64,000 nt of DNA from Paludibacteraceae bacterium (GCA_017464475.1 JAFTZQ010000018.1:1-64000); one strand, 5' to 3'. Positions 53,471-62,818 are shown, counted from the stretch's first letter. Numbers and translations: made by a program. The notes: generated by a model not told the origin, from the letters alone.

Positions 53471-54574
53471 ATGACCAATGAACAATTACAAATGACCAAT
53501 AAAACTGTCATATTAGCAATAGAATCAAGTTGTGACGACACCTCCTCGGCCGTCATTGTGGACGGCATTCTCCGCAGCAATGTGATTGCGAGCCAGAAAG
53601 TGCATGAAGAATTCGGCGGTGTCGTGCCCGAACTGGCGAGCCGCGCGCACCAGCAGAATATTCTGCCCGTTGTGGATACAGCGCTGAAGCGAGCCGGAGT
53701 GACCAAAGACGAACTCTCTGCGATTGCTTTTACCCGCGGACCGGGACTGCTTGGATCGCTCCTTGTCGGTACCTCTTTTGCCAAAGGATTAGCACTCGCG
53801 CTCCAGATTCCGCTCATAGATGTGAACCACCTTCAAGGGCACATTATGGCGCATTTCGTAGAACCGGGTGAGGAACTGATTGCTGCTACGCCGAGCCTGC
53901 AAAATGTAGAAATCAAACACCCTTCATTCCCCTTCCTTTGCCTTCTTGTCTCTGGCGGAAACAGCCAGATCGTGCTCGTCAAAGCATATAACGATATGCA
54001 GATCATAGGACAGACGATTGACGACGCTGCGGGAGAAGCGTTTGACAAATGCGCCAAAGTGCTTGGACTGCCGTATCCGGGCGGACCGTGGATCGACAAG
54101 CTGGCGAAACTCGGCGATCCGGCTAAGTATCCTTTTGCCAAACCGAACATAACCGGTTATGACTATTCATTCTCCGGTCTCAAAACATCCTTCCTCTATA
54201 CCCTCCGCGACATGCTCAAAGCGCACGGAGTAGAGACGATTGACGAACTGGCTGAGAAAGTGCCAAACCTGCGCGAAGACATGTGTGCCTCGCTCCAAGC
54301 TACCGTCGTTGATATTTTGATGCGCAAACTGAAAAAAGCCGCAAATGATTTGAAAATCAACCAAGTAGCTGTAGCTGGCGGTGTGAGTGCCAATAGTGCG
54401 CTCCGACAGGCATTCATTGACTATGGCAAACGCTATCATTGGACGGTCTATATTCCGCCTTTCTCGTTTACTACTGATAATGCCGCCATGATATGCCAGG
54501 CGGGTTATTTTAAGTATTTGGATAAAGATTTCTGTGCGATAGATGAAGTCCCGTTCGCTAAAACAACTATTTGA
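53471..54574 (+). CDS. tsaD: tRNA threonylcarbamoyladenosine synthase TsaD
   Basis: Two starts are possible: ATG at 53471 (MTNEQLQMTNKT) and ATG at 53492 (MTNKTVILAIESSCDDTS). The second is nearer to family length, and the seven extra residues come from AATGACCAAT simple repeat. The protein has the ASKHA fold with GVVPELASRAHQQNILP and NHLQGHIMAHF (metal-binding histidines) and VAVAGGVSANSALRQAF. It transfers the threonylcarbamoyl group to A37 of tRNAs. A 32-base overlap couples it to the exosortase-like gene. Confidence 0.95.
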   Translation: MTNEQLQMTNKTVILAIESSCDDTSSAVIVDGILRSNVIASQKVHEEFGGVVPELASRAHQQNILPVVDTALKRAGVTKDELSAIAFTRGPGLLGSLLVGTSFAKGLALALQIPLIDVNHLQGHIMAHFVEPGEELIAATPSLQNVEIKHPSFPFLCLLVSGGNSQIVLVKAYNDMQIIGQTIDDAAGEAFDKCAKVLGLPYPGGPWIDKLAKLGDPAKYPFAKPNITGYDYSFSGLKTSFLYTLRDMLKAHGVETIDELAEKVPNLREDMCASLQATVVDILMRKLKKAANDLKINQVAVAGGVSANSALRQAFIDYGKRYHWTVYIPPFSFTTDNAAMICQAGYFKYLDKDFCAIDEVPFAKTTI

Positions 54575-55145
54575 GCCATACACCGATGTGATCATTTTTA
54601 TGGTCACACTTTTGGCTGCGAATTATTTCTGGAAATTTACCGTTTCCGGAGACGAGAACGGCGATTTGGTAACGTGGTTCGGGCTGGATATTACGGCTCC
54701 GTTTGAGTTCATGGCGTGTCACATCGCTTCGGTCGTCTATTGGCTGGTTTCGCTTTTACGCGACACGGCTTTTATGACAGACCCGCACACCATCCATTTC
54801 ACTTCCGGCTCCGGCACAACGATCATCTGGGGATGCACGGCTCTCAAGCAGAGTTTTATCTGGTTCTGGCTTATCGCTACGGTTCCGCCAATCTTCAAAT
54901 CTTCAAATCCTCAAATCTTCAAATTTTCGCTTGCGAAACTCTGGTACATCCCTCTCGGATGGCTGTGTTGCTATCTTTTTAATATCCTTCGGATATTCCT
55001 TATTGCGCTTTTCATTGAGCATCATCCGGAGTGGTTTCACCTTCTGCACGACTATATCTTCAAATATCTCTTCTACGCGATGCTTTTCGGTCTATGGGTT
55101 ATCTTTGTTGAAAAGATAAGAGTTTTGCCTTCATCCAACCGATGA
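54543..55145 (+). CDS. Exosortase/archaeosortase-family protein
   Basis: A 200-residue protein with about five TM helices. The catalytic triad of the family is in place: Cys98 in WGCTALKQSF, Arg150 in FNILRIFLIA and His169 in LLHDYIFKY. Such enzymes cleave and anchor C-terminal sorting signals or process membrane substrates. The cognate target is not in the window. The stretch IFKSSNPQIFKF (about 119-130) comes from an 8-base repeat (54890-54930) in a loop between helices. The start lies inside tsaD; the end overlaps the convergent antiporter gene by 47 bases. Confidence 0.85.
   Translation: MKSRSLKQLFEPYTDVIIFMVTLLAANYFWKFTVSGDENGDLVTWFGLDITAPFEFMACHIASVVYWLVSLLRDTAFMTDPHTIHFTSGSGTTIIWGCTALKQSFIWFWLIATVPPIFKSSNPQIFKFSLAKLWYIPLGWLCCYLFNILRIFLIALFIEHHPEWFHLLHDYIFKYLFYAMLFGLWVIFVEKIRVLPSSNR
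54890..54930 (+). repeat. 8-base tandem repeat inside the exosortase-like gene
   Basis: Units like AAATCTTC repeat about five times at a period of 8. They are in frame and fall in a loop between two TM helices. Confidence 0.8.
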
Positions 55146-56973
55146 TTTTCCATGTGATGCTGGCTTGCGGTGTGTCGCCGGTCAGGATATCCGGTACTTC
55201 GCTTCCTGTTTCTTGCTCCGGATAGACGATCATATAACTATGTTCAGAGAAAAACTTCTCTAACATCGTCGGCACTTGGTCGAAAAGCGGGTTATAGGAA
55301 GGAGTAGAGGGGCGCGCATTGATCATGACGATCATGTCGTCCGGCGCCATCTGTTTGGCGATCATCAGCACATCTTCCCAATTTTCCATCTCGCGGTACG
55401 AGGCGCGGAGGTACTTGCCTTTGCGGCGGCAGAATGCCTGCAATGCTTTTTGGCTGTCCTCATTGGTATAAAATACCACTTTAGCACCAATCTGGCTGCT
55501 TAACCGTCTTACCAGACCGAAGCAGGAGATGAAATCGTGCTCTTTCTCTGCATACCGCGGAACGGCTACTAAAATCCGGTTGATCGTGTTCAACGGCTGA
55601 GCGGGATGATACACAATGGTGGCTTTCGACTGGCTGTTGATCAATTTTGTAGCCTCTGCCCAATCGCTCTCGAAGGAGAACTCCGGGGAGGATAGCTCTC
55701 CCAATTCCGCCAACTCGCGCAACTCGTACCCTCTGTTTTCATTAACTGTCATCATACGCCAGGAGTAGTCGCTCTTGTTCGACTCCAGTTTCGCTTCTTC
55801 CTGCAATGCCAACCGTTTGGAGGCATATTCCGTCACAAAAGAAGCCGTCGTGCATAATACCAGAATCATTAGTACGGAGGCATTCAGTATCTCGTCGCCA
55901 AAAATACGAGACTGATATCCGATAGTCACGATAGCTAATGTTCCGGCAGCCGTTGCGTGGGTGAGACCGAACATCAGCCGTCGCTCCTCCGCGCTTAACT
56001 GAAAATGCTTCTGACCGATCCATGCAGCGATCCATTTACCCGATAGTTTGGTGGCTATCATCACAACAGCAATCACGATCGTTTTCCAGCCGCTCCAGAG
56101 GTAATGTACGTCAATCATCATTCCCACACCCAGCAGAAAAAGCGGAACGAACAGGTTATTCCCTACAAAATTGATCCGCTGCATAACAGGGCTTAGATTC
56201 GGTACCAGACGATTTAGACTCACTCCGCAGATGAAAGCGCCTAAAATACCTTCCAATCCAGCCCAGTCCGCGAGCCAGGCACTCATCGCCATCATAGTCA
56301 TCACTACCAAGAAACCGCTTGTAGCATCCGACCGGCGTTTAAAGAACCATTGTGCCAGCCATGGAAAAATAATAGTAATCACGCCGATAGCAAGAGCTAT
56401 CGTCCCGAGAATGGCCCAGAGGGAGGGCTGATGGCTGACTTCTGATGGTTGAACGCTTACCACGGAATGCTGATTCCTGATAATGGCTAATGCAACCAGT
56501 GATAGTGTGATTGTAAGCATCGAACCGCCTATTGCTATATTGGCTGCAGGATTCTTTTGAACACCATAGCGGCTTACAATCGGATAGGTCATCAGAGTAT
56601 GACTGCCGTACATCGCGCCTAGTAGAGCACTCGTTGCCCAATCAAAACCCACTAACAGACTGGTTCCGATTCCTAAAACGAAAGGCAGAATGAAAGAATA
56701 AAAGCCGAAGAACAAAGCATGCACCCGTTGCTGGTGAAAATCATTGACATCGACCTCAATACCGGCTTGCAGCATGATATAGAGCATGCCAATCTTGCCT
56801 AACATCTGAATGGTTTCGCTGCCACCGAGCCATTTAAAACCGTTCGGGCCGACGATGATACCTACAATGATAAAACCGACGATACTTGGAATTCGTATCT
56901 TCCGGCATGCCATCGGCACCAGCAATATCGCTGCCAGTACGAGTGCTATTATAGCCAAGGGGTCAGTAATCAT
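55099..56973 (-). CDS. KefB/NapA-like cation:proton antiporter with C-terminal domain
   Basis: A 624-residue protein. The first 380 residues are a CPA2 antiporter with about 12 TM helices (LEGILGAFICGVSLNRLVPN, GLTHATAAGTLAIVTIGYQS). The last 220 are soluble with a universal-stress-like fold rather than the usual TrkA-N domain. It likely exchanges potassium or sodium for protons. An insertion of about 16 residues (VVSVQPSEVSHQPSLW) in a loop between helices comes from 7-base repeats (56426-56473). It overlaps uvrA by 4 bases and the exosortase-like gene by 47 in the opposite direction. Confidence 0.88.
   Translation of the reverse strand: MITDPLAIIALVLAAILLVPMACRKIRIPSIVGFIIVGIIVGPNGFKWLGGSETIQMLGKIGMLYIMLQAGIEVDVNDFHQQRVHALFFGFYSFILPFVLGIGTSLLVGFDWATSALLGAMYGSHTLMTYPIVSRYGVQKNPAANIAIGGSMLTITLSLVALAIIRNQHSVVSVQPSEVSHQPSLWAILGTIALAIGVITIIFPWLAQWFFKRRSDATSGFLVVMTMMAMSAWLADWAGLEGILGAFICGVSLNRLVPNLSPVMQRINFVGNNLFVPLFLLGVGMMIDVHYLWSGWKTIVIAVVMIATKLSGKWIAAWIGQKHFQLSAEERRLMFGLTHATAAGTLAIVTIGYQSRIFGDEILNASVLMILVLCTTASFVTEYASKRLALQEEAKLESNKSDYSWRMMTVNENRGYELRELAELGELSSPEFSFESDWAEATKLINSQSKATIVYHPAQPLNTINRILVAVPRYAEKEHDFISCFGLVRRLSSQIGAKVVFYTNEDSQKALQAFCRRKGKYLRASYREMENWEDVLMIAKQMAPDDMIVMINARPSTPSYNPLFDQVPTMLEKFFSEHSYMIVYPEQETGSEVPDILTGDTPQASITWKIIGWMKAKLLSFQQR
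56426..56473. repeat. 7-base-period element inside the KefB-like gene
   Basis: Heptads such as GCTGATG, GCTGACT, TCTGATG and GTTGAAC. They encode VSVQPSEVSHQPS, which resembles the LepA and UvrA insertions. Confidence 0.8.
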
Positions 56974-59591
56974 ATGAATTGTCCGGTAATAGAATTCTTG
57001 TTACCCCGTATCTCCTCCACGGTACCTGTTGCAACTACCGTTCCGCCTCCGCGACCGCCTTCGGGACCCATATCAATAATCCAATCGCACGCTTTGATCA
57101 CATCGGTGTTGTGCTCAATGATCACTACCGTGTTTCCTTTGTCAACCAGCTGCCGCAATACGCCCAGCAGTACGCGGATGTCCTCAAAATGCAGACCCGT
57201 CGTCGGTTCGTCTAATATATATAAGGTCTTGCCGGTGCTCGGACGCGACAACTCGGTGGCTAATTTGATACGTTGACTCTCGCCGCCGGAGAGAGATGTG
57301 GAAGACTGACCTAACTTGATATATCCCAATCCTACATCTTGAATGGTCTTGATCTTGCGCAATATCTTAGGTTGAGGCTCAAAGAATTCCACGGCTTGGT
57401 TAACGGTCATATCCAGCACGTCAGCAATGCTTTTGCCTTTCCACCGCACTTCCAGTGTCTCGCGGTTATACCGCTGTCCGCCGCATACTTCGCATGGCAC
57501 ATAGACGTCCGGCATGAAATGCATCTGAATCGTCTTGTACCCGTTGCCTGTGCACTCCTCGCACCGTCCGCCTTTGGCATTGAAACTGAATCGTCCTGTT
57601 TTCCAGCCGCGGATTTTACTTTCCGGCAACTGTGCAAAAAGGTCGCGAATATCGTTGAAAACATTGGTATAGGTCGCCGGATTGCTTCGCGGCGTACGGC
57701 CGATAGGAGACTGATCTACGTTGATCACCTTGTCAATATATTCGACGCCCTCAATCTTCCCATAAGGCAGTGGTTGCTGCTTGGACCGATAGAATTTCTG
57801 ACTCAGAATGGGGTAGAGTGTCTGGTTAATGAGACTGCTCTTGCCGCTTCCGCTCACGCCCGTAACGCATACCATCTTGCCCAGCGGAATCTCGATCGTC
57901 ACGTTCTTTAGGTTATTACCCGTGCAACCCGATAAACGAATCACTCGTTCCTCGGACTTCTGATGGTTGACTTTTGACGGTTGATAGCTAACGGTTCTTT
58001 GACCGTTCAAATATTGCGCCGTTAGTGTCTCTGCTTTTAGCAGTTCGCTTGGGGTACCGCTGAACAGCACTTTGCCGCCTAAACGACCGGCTTTGGGACC
58101 TATATCTACCACCCAGTCGGCTTGGCGCATCATCTCCTCGTCGTGTTCTACCACGATGACGGAGTTGCCTAAATCCCGTAACTCTTTCAGACTCTTGATC
58201 AGCCGTTCGTTGTCCCGCTGGTGCAAACCGATGGACGGCTCGTCCAATATATATAGTACGTTTACCAGTCTGCTTCCGATCTGTGTTGCCAGTCGGATTC
58301 GCTGGCTCTCGCCGCCGGACAGGCTCTCGCTGCTGCGTCCCAGACTCAGGTAACTCAAACCCACCGATTGCATGAATCGCAACCGTGCGCATATTTCTTT
58401 CAATATCGGCTCTGCAATCGCGTTCTGCTTGTCTGACAACTGATGGTTGATGGTGGACAACTCTTTTAGCAATTCATCAATATCCATCTCGGAGAAGTCC
58501 GCGATGTTATATTTGCCTATTCGGTAACTCAAAGACTCTTTGCTCAACCGTTTTCCTCCACATTCAGGACATACAACCCATTCCTCTTGCTCCTCTTCTT
58601 TCTCTTCTGATGGCTGATTGTTTGTAGCTGACAGCTCTTGCAACTCTTCCCACCAGTTCTCTTGCCGGATGGCTTCGTCTATCTGCTCGCCCGTCGCCTG
58701 TAACCCATCATTCTTTTTCACTTTCCCCAGTCCTTTGCAGCACGGACACCATCCGGATGGGCTGTTGAAAGAGAAAGTATGCGGTGCCGGTTCCTGGTAA
58801 CTCAATCCCGTCTCCGGGCACATCAAACTCCGGCTGAAGAATCTCGCTTTTCCACTCTCGTCTGCAATGAGCATAATGCCGTTGCCTTGCGTCATTGCCC
58901 GATCCACGCTTTGCCGCATTCGCCGCAGATCATTCTCGTCCCCATTCTCCTTCACCCTCAATCGGTCCACCACCACTTCTACCGAGTGCATTTTGTATCG
59001 GTCGAGCTTCATACCGGCTACGATCTCCTGCACTTCGCCGTCCACACGCACATGCACATACCCTTTCTTACGCAGGGTCTCAAAAAGCTCCTTGTAATGA
59101 CCCTTTCGACCGCTCACCATGGGCGCTAACAGCAGGATCTTCTTACCCGCGTACTCACGCTCAATCAACTCAATGATCTCCTCATCGGTGTAATGAACCA
59201 TCTTCTTTCCCGACAAATAAGAGTATGCTTCGCCAGCTCGCGCAAACAGCAATCGCAGGAAATCATACACCTCTGTTACTGTTCCTACGGTAGAACGGGG
59301 ATTCTTGCTCGTCGTCTTTTGGTCGATGGAAATAACGGGACTCAGACCGGTGATCTTGTCCACATCGGGACGTTGCATCTGACCTATGAAACCGCGGGCG
59401 TAAGAAGAAAAAGTCTCCATGTATCGCCGTTGACCTTCGGCAAAGATTGTGTCAAAAGCCAATGATGATTTACCCGAGCCGCTCAGACCGGTGATTACAG
59501 TCAGTTTTTTACGGGGAATGGACACACTGATATTCTTCAGGTTATGCACCCTCGCTCCGATTACTTCTATCTTTTCTTCGTCCTTTGACAT
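56970..59591 (-). CDS. uvrA: Excinuclease ABC subunit A
   Basis: The start is the ATG at 59591 (MSKDEEKIEVIGARVHNLKN); a TTG two codons earlier is less likely. The 873-residue protein has both ABC domains: GLSGSGKSSL and LSGGESQRIRLATQI, then GVSGSGKSSL and LSGGESQRIKLATEL. The second zinc site is complete (CEECTGNGY and CEVCGGQRY); the first reads CPETGLSY...WCPCCKGLG, so one usual Cys is Thr, as I recall for other Bacteroidota UvrA. It finds DNA lesions with UvrB. Three loops (ATNNQPSEE, TINHQLSDK, YQPSKVNHQKS) are encoded by 7-base repeats, two between conserved blocks and one before the second ATPase. Confidence 0.95.
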   Translation of the reverse strand: MSKDEEKIEVIGARVHNLKNISVSIPRKKLTVITGLSGSGKSSLAFDTIFAEGQRRYMETFSSYARGFIGQMQRPDVDKITGLSPVISIDQKTTSKNPRSTVGTVTEVYDFLRLLFARAGEAYSYLSGKKMVHYTDEEIIELIEREYAGKKILLLAPMVSGRKGHYKELFETLRKKGYVHVRVDGEVQEIVAGMKLDRYKMHSVEVVVDRLRVKENGDENDLRRMRQSVDRAMTQGNGIMLIADESGKARFFSRSLMCPETGLSYQEPAPHTFSFNSPSGWCPCCKGLGKVKKNDGLQATGEQIDEAIRQENWWEELQELSATNNQPSEEKEEEQEEWVVCPECGGKRLSKESLSYRIGKYNIADFSEMDIDELLKELSTINHQLSDKQNAIAEPILKEICARLRFMQSVGLSYLSLGRSSESLSGGESQRIRLATQIGSRLVNVLYILDEPSIGLHQRDNERLIKSLKELRDLGNSVIVVEHDEEMMRQADWVVDIGPKAGRLGGKVLFSGTPSELLKAETLTAQYLNGQRTVSYQPSKVNHQKSEERVIRLSGCTGNNLKNVTIEIPLGKMVCVTGVSGSGKSSLINQTLYPILSQKFYRSKQQPLPYGKIEGVEYIDKVINVDQSPIGRTPRSNPATYTNVFNDIRDLFAQLPESKIRGWKTGRFSFNAKGGRCEECTGNGYKTIQMHFMPDVYVPCEVCGGQRYNRETLEVRWKGKSIADVLDMTVNQAVEFFEPQPKILRKIKTIQDVGLGYIKLGQSSTSLSGGESQRIKLATELSRPSTGKTLYILDEPTTGLHFEDIRVLLGVLRQLVDKGNTVVIIEHNTDVIKACDWIIDMGPEGGRGGGTVVATGTVEEIRGNKNSITGQFI
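57957..57995. repeat. 7-base-period element 1 inside uvrA
   Basis: Heptads TCTGATG, GTTGACT, TTTGACG and GTTGATA encode SYQPSKVNHQKSEE just before the second ATPase domain. Confidence 0.8.
58431..58462. repeat. 7-base-period element 2 inside uvrA
   Basis: GACAACTGATGGTTGATGGT, then GGACAAC, encodes LSTINHQLSDKQ in the first ATPase half. Confidence 0.75.
58612..58636. repeat. 7-base-period element 3 inside uvrA
   Basis: TCTGATGGCTGATTGTTTGT, then AGCTGACAGC, encodes ELSATNNQPSEE between the zinc site and the CPECGGKRL motif. Confidence 0.75.
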
Positions 59592-59614
59592 GGTCAACGT
59601 CCATAAATCGGCTA

Positions 59615-59645
59615 CAAAATTACTGCTTTTTTCTCAAATATGCAA
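59615..59645 (-). promoter_or_regulatory. Promoter of uvrA
   Basis: On the minus strand, TTG is at 59645-59643 and TAATTTTG at 59622-59615, with GCATATTTGAG after the TTG. Confidence 0.7.
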
Positions 59646-59722
59646 GTGTGCGCAAATTTTTCTGTAAAATATACCTTAGTTTAGTTTGAGTTTAAACGAA
59701 AGATTTTGGACTTTGGAATATA

Positions 59723-60003
59723 GAATGGCAAGGGAGAAGACCAGCGTCTTCTCCCTTTGAGCCACTTCCCGGACTCGAGCATTGCACCTTATGTGCAATA
59801 ATCGTGCCCCTTGTGGGCTAAGAACCCCCGGATTCGAGACCTTGGAATGGCAAGGGAGAAGACCAGTGTCTTCTCCCTTTGAGCCACTTCCCGGACTCGA
59901 GCATTGCACCTTGTGTGCAATAATCGTGCCCCTTGTGGGCTAAGAACCCCCGGATTCGAGACCTTGGAATGGCAAGGGAGAAGACCAGCGTCTTCTCCCT
60001 TTG

Positions 60004-60018
<15 letters not shown>
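59723..60018. repeat. 122-base tandem repeat containing tRNA-Thr 3' ends and hairpins
   Basis: The word GAATGGCAAGGGAGAAGAC begins at 59723, 59845 and 59967, a period of exactly 122. Each unit holds a 12-pair hairpin (AAGGGAGAAGAC/GTCTTCTCCCTT), about 18-19 bases identical to the 3' end of the tRNA-Thr gene, a palindrome ATTGCACCTT(A/G)TGTGCAAT, a TTCTTAGCC element (59798-59825, 59920-59946) and a T-arm-like CCCCGGATTCGAG. The third unit runs into the intact tRNA gene. The gene-free stretch 59592-60003 is thus mostly this array. Confidence 0.9.
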
Positions 60019-60076
<58 letters not shown>

Positions 60077-60120
60077 GTTGCGTTCGGCAACAAGTGTGCC
60101 GTTTTTTCAAAAAGCGGGTG

Positions 60121-60151
60121 CAAAGGTACTACATTTTTTTGAATTGTGCAA
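60121..60151 (-). promoter_or_regulatory. Promoter of tRNA-Thr
   Basis: On the minus strand, TTG is at 60151-60149 and TACCTTTG at 60128-60121, about 45 bases upstream of the mature 5' end. Confidence 0.7.
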
Positions 60152-60168
60152 ATTTTTATGCAAAATAT

Positions 60169-60199
60169 TTTGCCGTTTGGCATTTTTTTTGTACTTTTG
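60169..60199 (+). promoter_or_regulatory. Promoter of the DUF5103 gene
   Basis: TTTTG at 60168-60172 and TACTTTTG at 60192-60199, spaced about 19 bases. The start codon follows at 60209, giving a very short leader. Confidence 0.65.
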
Positions 60200-60208
60200 C
60201 AGGCGAAA

Positions 60209-61471
60209 ATGAAGAGAATCGGACTCATATTGGTCGTTTTAAGCCTGTGGATGGGTGTGTGCGCACAGACGCATACGCACGTTTTTAATGAGCAGATACG
60301 CACGTTGCGCGTGGAGAGACGCGTGCTGGAGTTAGCAGACGGCATCGTGGACGGAAGCGATCCGGAGAACACGCTGCATATCTCTTTCGACGAGATGAGC
60401 CACGATGTGCATTTTTATACCTATAGCGTCCAAATGCTCGGTAGCGAATTATTGTCCGGCGAGTACCTGAAGGGTTTCACCACACGGGACATCACCGATT
60501 ATGAGCACTCGATTAACACCAGTCGCGAATATACCCATTACTGGTTTGAGTTTCCCAACGAAGATATGGCGATCACCAAGAGCGGCAATTACCGCCTGAC
60601 GGTTTATGAGGATGGCAACACCGAGAATAGGGTAGCTGAGGTGGATTTCTGCGTCGTGGAGCCCATCGTGAAGATCGCGTCCAAGGTGCGCAGCCATACG
60701 GATATAGAGTTTAACGGGCGATACCAGCAGGTGGACATAGACGTGGATCTGCAGGATGCTGCCATCAACTATCAGCCATCGGAGTTCCGCGTGGTGGTGA
60801 CCCAAAACAACAGACAGGACAATGCTGTTGTGCTGACTCAACCGACATTCATGGAACCCAAGCGATTGCGGTATATCAACAACAAAGCGCTGATCTTCGA
60901 GGGCGGCAACGAATACCACCATTTCGACGCGTTCTCATGTTTCTACGCAGGCTATGGTATCGATCGCGTGTACCACGAGATGGGCGACTACCATGTCTCG
61001 CTCTTTCCGACCGAGATCACCAAAGGTCAGTATATCCATGAGTTCGACTCCGACGGACGGTTTGTCGTCAACGCGGAGCGCACAGCGGATAGCGACACCG
61101 AAGCGGAGTACATGTGGGTCTACTGGACGCTGCCTGCCGATAAGCCTTGGTTCGACGGCGCGCTGTATATCGGCGGAGAGCTCTTCCATAATGAGTTAAA
61201 CCTGCGCAACCGAATGCAGTATGACGCCGAAGCGAGATGTTATTGGCTCACAGCATTGGTGAAACAAGGCGGCTATGACTACCAGTATTGGTTTGTGGAG
61301 AAATACCCTCAGCCCTCTGCCGCCAACCCTCAACCAAAAACTACCACCCAGCGTGTGGATGGCAGTTATTGGCAGACCGAAAATGAATATGCCGTCTATC
61401 TTTATTGGCGTCCGTTCGGAGAACGATACGAGCGGCTGATCGGCGTACAGATTCAAAAATCGACTCTCTAA
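60209..61471 (+). CDS. DUF5103 protein, type IX secretion plug-like
   Basis: The start is the ATG at 60209 (MKRIGLILVVLSLWMGVCAQ, a signal peptide), because the longer frame overlaps the promoter. The 420-residue mature form is rich in beta strands. Family traits are IRTLRVERRVLELADG, the strand TLHISFDEMSHDVHFYTYSV and the C-terminal domain ending YWRPFGERYERLIGVQI. DUF5103 proteins include the plug that closes the SprA translocon of the type IX secretion system. If that role holds, this organism exports proteins by that system. The gene converges on pgi with one base between. Confidence 0.85.
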   Translation: MKRIGLILVVLSLWMGVCAQTHTHVFNEQIRTLRVERRVLELADGIVDGSDPENTLHISFDEMSHDVHFYTYSVQMLGSELLSGEYLKGFTTRDITDYEHSINTSREYTHYWFEFPNEDMAITKSGNYRLTVYEDGNTENRVAEVDFCVVEPIVKIASKVRSHTDIEFNGRYQQVDIDVDLQDAAINYQPSEFRVVVTQNNRQDNAVVLTQPTFMEPKRLRYINNKALIFEGGNEYHHFDAFSCFYAGYGIDRVYHEMGDYHVSLFPTEITKGQYIHEFDSDGRFVVNAERTADSDTEAEYMWVYWTLPADKPWFDGALYIGGELFHNELNLRNRMQYDAEARCYWLTALVKQGGYDYQYWFVEKYPQPSAANPQPKTTTQRVDGSYWQTENEYAVYLYWRPFGERYERLIGVQIQKSTL

Positions 61472-61472
61472 A

Positions 61473-62816
61473 TTATTTTGCGAGACGAGCCTGAATGGCC
61501 TTCGATTCCTCCTCATAACCCGGTTTGTTGAGGAGAGCAAACATGTTCTTCTTGTATGCCTCCACGCCCGGTTGGTTGAACGGATTGACATCCAGCACAT
61601 AGCCGGAGATACCGCATCCGCGCTCGAAGAAATAGATGAACTGTCCGATGTTGTATTCGTCGATCTTCTCAAAGGAGATATGGATATTGGGCACACCGCC
61701 GTCCACGTGGGCGAGTTGCGTACCGAGTTCCGCCATCTTATTGACCTCATCCACGCGTTTTCCTGCGAGGAAGTTGAGTCCGTCGAGGTTCTCTTCGTCC
61801 GTCGGAACGAGCACGGTCTTGTTGGCTTTCTCGATTGAGATCACGGTCTCGAAGATCGTGCGCTCGCCGTCTTGAATCCATTGACCCATCGAGTGCAAAT
61901 CGGTCGTGAAGTCCACAGAAGCAGGGAAAATACCCTTGTGATCCTTACCCTCGCTCTCGCCGTAGAGCTGTTTCCACCACTCGGAGAAATAATGCAGTTT
62001 CGGGTTGAAGTTCACGAGGATCTCGATCTTCTTTCCGCTCTGGTAGAGCGCATTACGCATAGCCGCATATTGGCAAGCGGGGTTCTCGGCGAACGGCACT
62101 TTTACATCCGTAGCTTTCTCCATCTCCTGTGCGCCGCGAACGAGTGCTTTGATGTCACCTCCGGCAACCGCGATCGGCAGCAGACCCACCGGCGTGAGAA
62201 CCGAGAAACGACCGCCCACATTATCCGGAATGACGAAAGTCTTGTATCCCTCTTTGGTAGCGAGGCTGCGGAGCGCACCTTTCGCGCGGTCGGTAACGGC
62301 TACGATACGATGCTTGGCTTCCTCTTTGCCCACTTGCTTCTCCAGCATGGTCTTCAGCAGACGGAAAGCCAGCGCGGTTTCAGTCGTCGTACCCGATTTG
62401 GAGATATTGATGATACCGAACTGTTTGTCCGCAAGGAACTCCATGAGTTCTGCCAGATAGTCCTCGCCGATGTTATTTCCGGCATACACAACATACGGAT
62501 TTTTGCGATCTTTGGCTACGAAGGCGTCGAAAGACGAACTCAAAGCCTCATTCACAGCGCGTGCGCCGAGATAAGAACCACCGATTCCGGCTACGATCAC
62601 TACCTCGCAACGGCGGCGCAGTTCGTCTGCAGAAGCCTGTACTTCTGCGAGGAATTCATCCGTGATAGAGGAGGGAAGATGTACCCAGCCAATGTAGTCA
62701 TTTCCTGCTCCCTGACCGTTCTCCAGCAGGAGGTTGGCAGCTTCGGTTTGTGACTCCAGTTTTTTCAGAGCAGCTGCGTCCACGAACGGAGCTGCATTCT
62801 TAAGACATAGTTTCAT
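61473..62816 (-). CDS. pgi: Glucose-6-phosphate isomerase
   Basis: A 447-residue SIS-fold enzyme of the shorter bacterial type. [40 protein letters not shown] and [19 protein letters not shown] are the phosphosugar-binding and active-site stretches. [20 protein letters not shown] matches the C-terminal signature. It interconverts glucose 6-phosphate and fructose 6-phosphate. It lies 2 bases after gpsA. Confidence 0.97.
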   Translation of the reverse strand: MKLCLKNAAPFVDAAALKKLESQTEAANLLLENGQGAGNDYIGWVHLPSSITDEFLAEVQASADELRRRCEVVIVAGIGGSYLGARAVNEALSSSFDAFVAKDRKNPYVVYAGNNIGEDYLAELMEFLADKQFGIINISKSGTTTETALAFRLLKTMLEKQVGKEEAKHRIVAVTDRAKGALRSLATKEGYKTFVIPDNVGGRFSVLTPVGLLPIAVAGGDIKALVRGAQEMEKATDVKVPFAENPACQYAAMRNALYQSGKKIEILVNFNPKLHYFSEWWKQLYGESEGKDHKGIFPASVDFTTDLHSMGQWIQDGERTIFETVISIEKANKTVLVPTDEENLDGLNFLAGKRVDEVNKMAELGTQLAHVDGGVPNIHISFEKIDEYNIGQFIYFFERGCGISGYVLDVNPFNQPGVEAYKKNMFALLNKPGYEEESKAIQARLAK

Positions 62817-62818
62817 GA

